A stretch of 5,490 nt of DNA, taken from the NCBI GenBank assembly GCA_035640715.1, contig DASQVO010000392.1, forward strand, positions 1 to 5,490, written 5' to 3'. The number at the start of each line of letters is the position of its first letter. Position 1 is the stretch's first letter. The stretch comes from DASQVO01 sp035640715. Lineage in GTDB: Bacteria > Actinomycetota > Actinomycetes > Streptosporangiales > Streptosporangiaceae. Positions 4,000 through 5,490 of this stretch are shown piece after piece. The position numbers were made by a program, and so were the translations under genes. The notes under the pieces are model-generated. The model worked only from the letters and a program-made list of their open reading frames with translations, was not told the origin of the DNA and made no database searches.

Positions 4000-5490
4000 T
4001 CAGCGCGCGTGCGGGGAGGGGGCGAGCAGGCCGAGGGCGCGGGCCCGCTCCACGGTCTCCGCGCGGCGGTGCGCGCTGAGCTTGGCGTACAGGTGGCGCA
4101 TGTGCATCTTGACGGTGTTGACCGACAGGCAGAGCTGGCCGGCGATCTCCGGCGCGGTCAGGTTGGTGGGCAGGTAGCGCAGGACGCGGATCTCGCTGCC
4201 GCTGAGCGGCTCGCGCAGGTGCCCCGGTCCGGACGCTGGCACCTGTGGCCCGGCGAGCAGGTCCAGGATCTGGGAGACCAGGGCAGCGTGGGCGGTGCGG
4301 TGCCGGGCATGGCGCTGGAGCAGCCCCGGCGCGGGGTGCAGGAGGAAGGGCAGGAGCATGCCATCAGGCTCAGCGAGATCGAGCGCGTGCTCAAGGGCGC
4401 GCCCGGCGGCGGCCGGATCACCGGCCGCGTCGCGGGCGATCGCCTCCAGCAGGAAAGCCTGAATCACCCCTACGCCGAGGTCGGCCCACACGCCGAGATC
4501 CGCCCATACGCCGAGGTCCGCCATGGGGGCGGAGCCGTCGAGGACGGGCGCGAGCGCGGCGGCCGCTGCCTGCGGGTCGTGCTGGGTGAGCCGCAGCACC
4601 GCCAGGGTGACGCGCATCTCCCCGGTGGCGCGCTCCTGTTCAGTGCACTCGGCGAGGGCGGCTTCGGCGCGTTCGGTCTCGCCCATCTGTACCAGGGCCT
4701 GCAGCAGGTGTGCGCGCATCAGCGTCGCGTACGTGTGCGGTGCGACGAGCAGCCCGGTTAGCCGCCCGGCCGCCTGGAACGCGGCCAGCGCGTGGTCGTG
4801 ATGGCCGCGCGCCAGCTCGAGCAGCCCGCGCACGTGGTAGAGCTCCCGCCCGGCCGTCGGCCGGACCTCGGCCCAGAGCGTCCGCTCGGCGTGCCCGAGG
4901 CACCGCTCTGCCTCGGCGAGCCGTCCCTGGCTGACCAGCGTGCCACCGAGGACCACGTAGGCGAAACCGGCGACCGGCTCCTCACTCCAGCCGTGCCGCC
5001 GCGCCAGTTCGATCGCCTGCCTGCTCCGCTCCGCGCTGAGCGCAAACGACCGGAAGCTCGCGGCCATCGCCCAATTCGCCAGGCCGAAGAGCTCGAGATA
5101 GGGCTGCCCGATCCGGCGTGCCAGGGCGATACCCTGCTCGAGGTGCCGTTCCGCGTCGTCGCGCCTACGAGCCCAGAGCTCGGCGATGCCGAGATTCACT
5201 AGCGCCAGCGCGCGCAGGTCTTCGCCTTGCCCGGGCTGCGTCCCGTCCGCAGCCTCAGCGGGTGCCAGCAGCCGCTGGGCCTCCCCAGCCATGGCCGGCG
5301 GGTCGCCGCATCGGCGGGCACGCAAGAGTCGCAGCACGGCGAGTATGACATCAAGGCGTCCTTGCCGGCCGGCTGGTACCGACGCCGACCCGCTGGTTGC
5401 GGCCGCCAGATGCCGCTCGGCCTCCTCCAGCGATCCCCTGGCCCTGGTCAGCTCGCCGACCCCGATCAGCGCGGTGAGCTCCGCATCGGC
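4000..5490 (-). CDS. LuxR-family (MalT/LAL-type) transcriptional regulator, C-terminal 496 residues
   Basis: The minus-strand frame is open from the window edge to TGA 4000-4002. The GTG at 5337 is internal, because family-like sequence (ELTRARGSLEEAERHLAAA) continues upstream of it. Most of the visible part is alpha-helical repeat of the MalT type, with TPR-like pairs such as ALVNLGIAELWARRRDDAER and GRLAEAERCLGHAERTL, ending in the characteristic ALDLAEPDGMLLPFLL (nucleotides about 4330-4380). The C-terminal LuxR helix-turn-helix (about 4018-4207) reads LSGSEIRVLRYL, TAPEIAGQLCLSVNTVKMHM and RHLYAKLSAHRRAETVERA, with the recognition helix intact. Such regulators usually begin with an NTPase domain of about 400 residues (Walker A/B), which would lie right of the window, so full length is probably 850-950. 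They activate catabolic or secondary-metabolite genes; the target is not visible here. An 18-bp repeat lies within the TPR region. Confidence 0.9.
   Translation of the reverse strand, partial: ADAELTALIGVGELTRARGSLEEAERHLAAATSGSASVPAGRQGRLDVILAVLRLLRARRCGDPPAMAGEAQRLLAPAEAADGTQPGQGEDLRALALVNLGIAELWARRRDDAERHLEQGIALARRIGQPYLELFGLANWAMAASFRSFALSAERSRQAIELARRHGWSEEPVAGFAYVVLGGTLVSQGRLAEAERCLGHAERTLWAEVRPTAGRELYHVRGLLELARGHHDHALAAFQAAGRLTGLLVAPHTYATLMRAHLLQALVQMGETERAEAALAECTEQERATGEMRVTLAVLRLTQHDPQAAAAALAPVLDGSAPMADLGVWADLGVWADLGVGVIQAFLLEAIARDAAGDPAAAGRALEHALDLAEPDGMLLPFLLHPAPGLLQRHARHRTAHAALVSQILDLLAGPQVPASGPGHLREPLSGSEIRVLRYLPTNLTAPEIAGQLCLSVNTVKMHMRHLYAKLSAHRRAETVERARALGLLAPSPHAR
4471..4524. 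repeat. In-frame 3 x 18-bp tandem repeat in the LuxR gene
   Basis: Three consecutive 18-bp units (4471-4488, 4489-4506, 4507-4524) share the plus-strand pattern TACGCCGAGGTCCGCCCA with few changes. On the coding strand they give ADLGVW, ADLGVW, ADLGVG. As the length is a multiple of three the frame is kept and a loop or helix end in the TPR region is lengthened by repeated hexapeptides, a typical slippage-prone minisatellite. Confidence 0.85.

Noticed and set aside
3646..4761. Plus-strand frame of 371 codons
   Set aside because: It is antisense to the LuxR gene, with composition expected of a GC-rich shadow and no recognisable domain.

Overview
The window is very GC-rich and its protein families are typical of actinomycetes: an IS21-type transposase, a HxlR regulator, a GyrI-like protein, ABATE/CGNR and DHA2-MFS remnants, and a large MalT/LAL-type LuxR regulator. 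It suggests a Streptomyces-like or related actinobacterium. It looks like an accessory region in which small intact genes sit among gene remnants.

Left part (1-426). The window opens inside the 5' end of an IS21-family istA gene on the minus strand, preceded by an inverted repeat that probably belongs to the IS end. Next comes a degenerate 23-bp tandem repeat (194-284) lying in the broken 5' end of a short-chain dehydrogenase gene. That gene keeps its Shine-Dalgarno, start codon and TGxxxGxG nucleotide-binding motif, but loses frame after 29 codons.

Divergent regulatory unit (426-1898). A minus-strand crotonase-fold (enoyl-CoA hydratase/isomerase) gene faces a plus-strand HxlR regulator. The 144-bp gap holds two related 21-bp dyads (TGAGTT-N8-CAAGTCA), one in front of each gene. 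Each overlaps a promoter-like sequence whose predicted start coincides with the A of the ATG, so both mRNAs may be leaderless. The likely ancestral unit was hxlR divergent from crotonase-SDR, repressed and autoregulated by HxlR and possibly redox-responsive through Cys14.

Middle part (1899-2908). A strong hairpin separates convergent transcripts. On the minus strand a stand-alone GyrI-like ligand-binding protein is followed by a 26-codon ORF with a good ribosome binding site. The region upstream of the GyrI-like gene holds a perfect 14-bp palindrome.

Gene graveyard (2909-3833). An ABATE-domain remnant (plus) that has lost its CGNR zinc finger abuts a frameshifted C-terminal fragment of a DHA2-type MFS exporter (minus). 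That fragment in turn overlaps the end of a small Cys-rich ORF whose codon use is unlike its neighbours.

Right part (3834-5490). A GC hairpin follows the 3' end of a long LuxR-family gene (minus), which runs off the window. It encodes a TPR-like MalT-type region and a C-terminal LuxR helix-turn-helix, with an in-frame 3 x 18-bp repeat. No clearly new multi-gene system is visible. The strongest lead is the paired-operator, double-leaderless promoter region.
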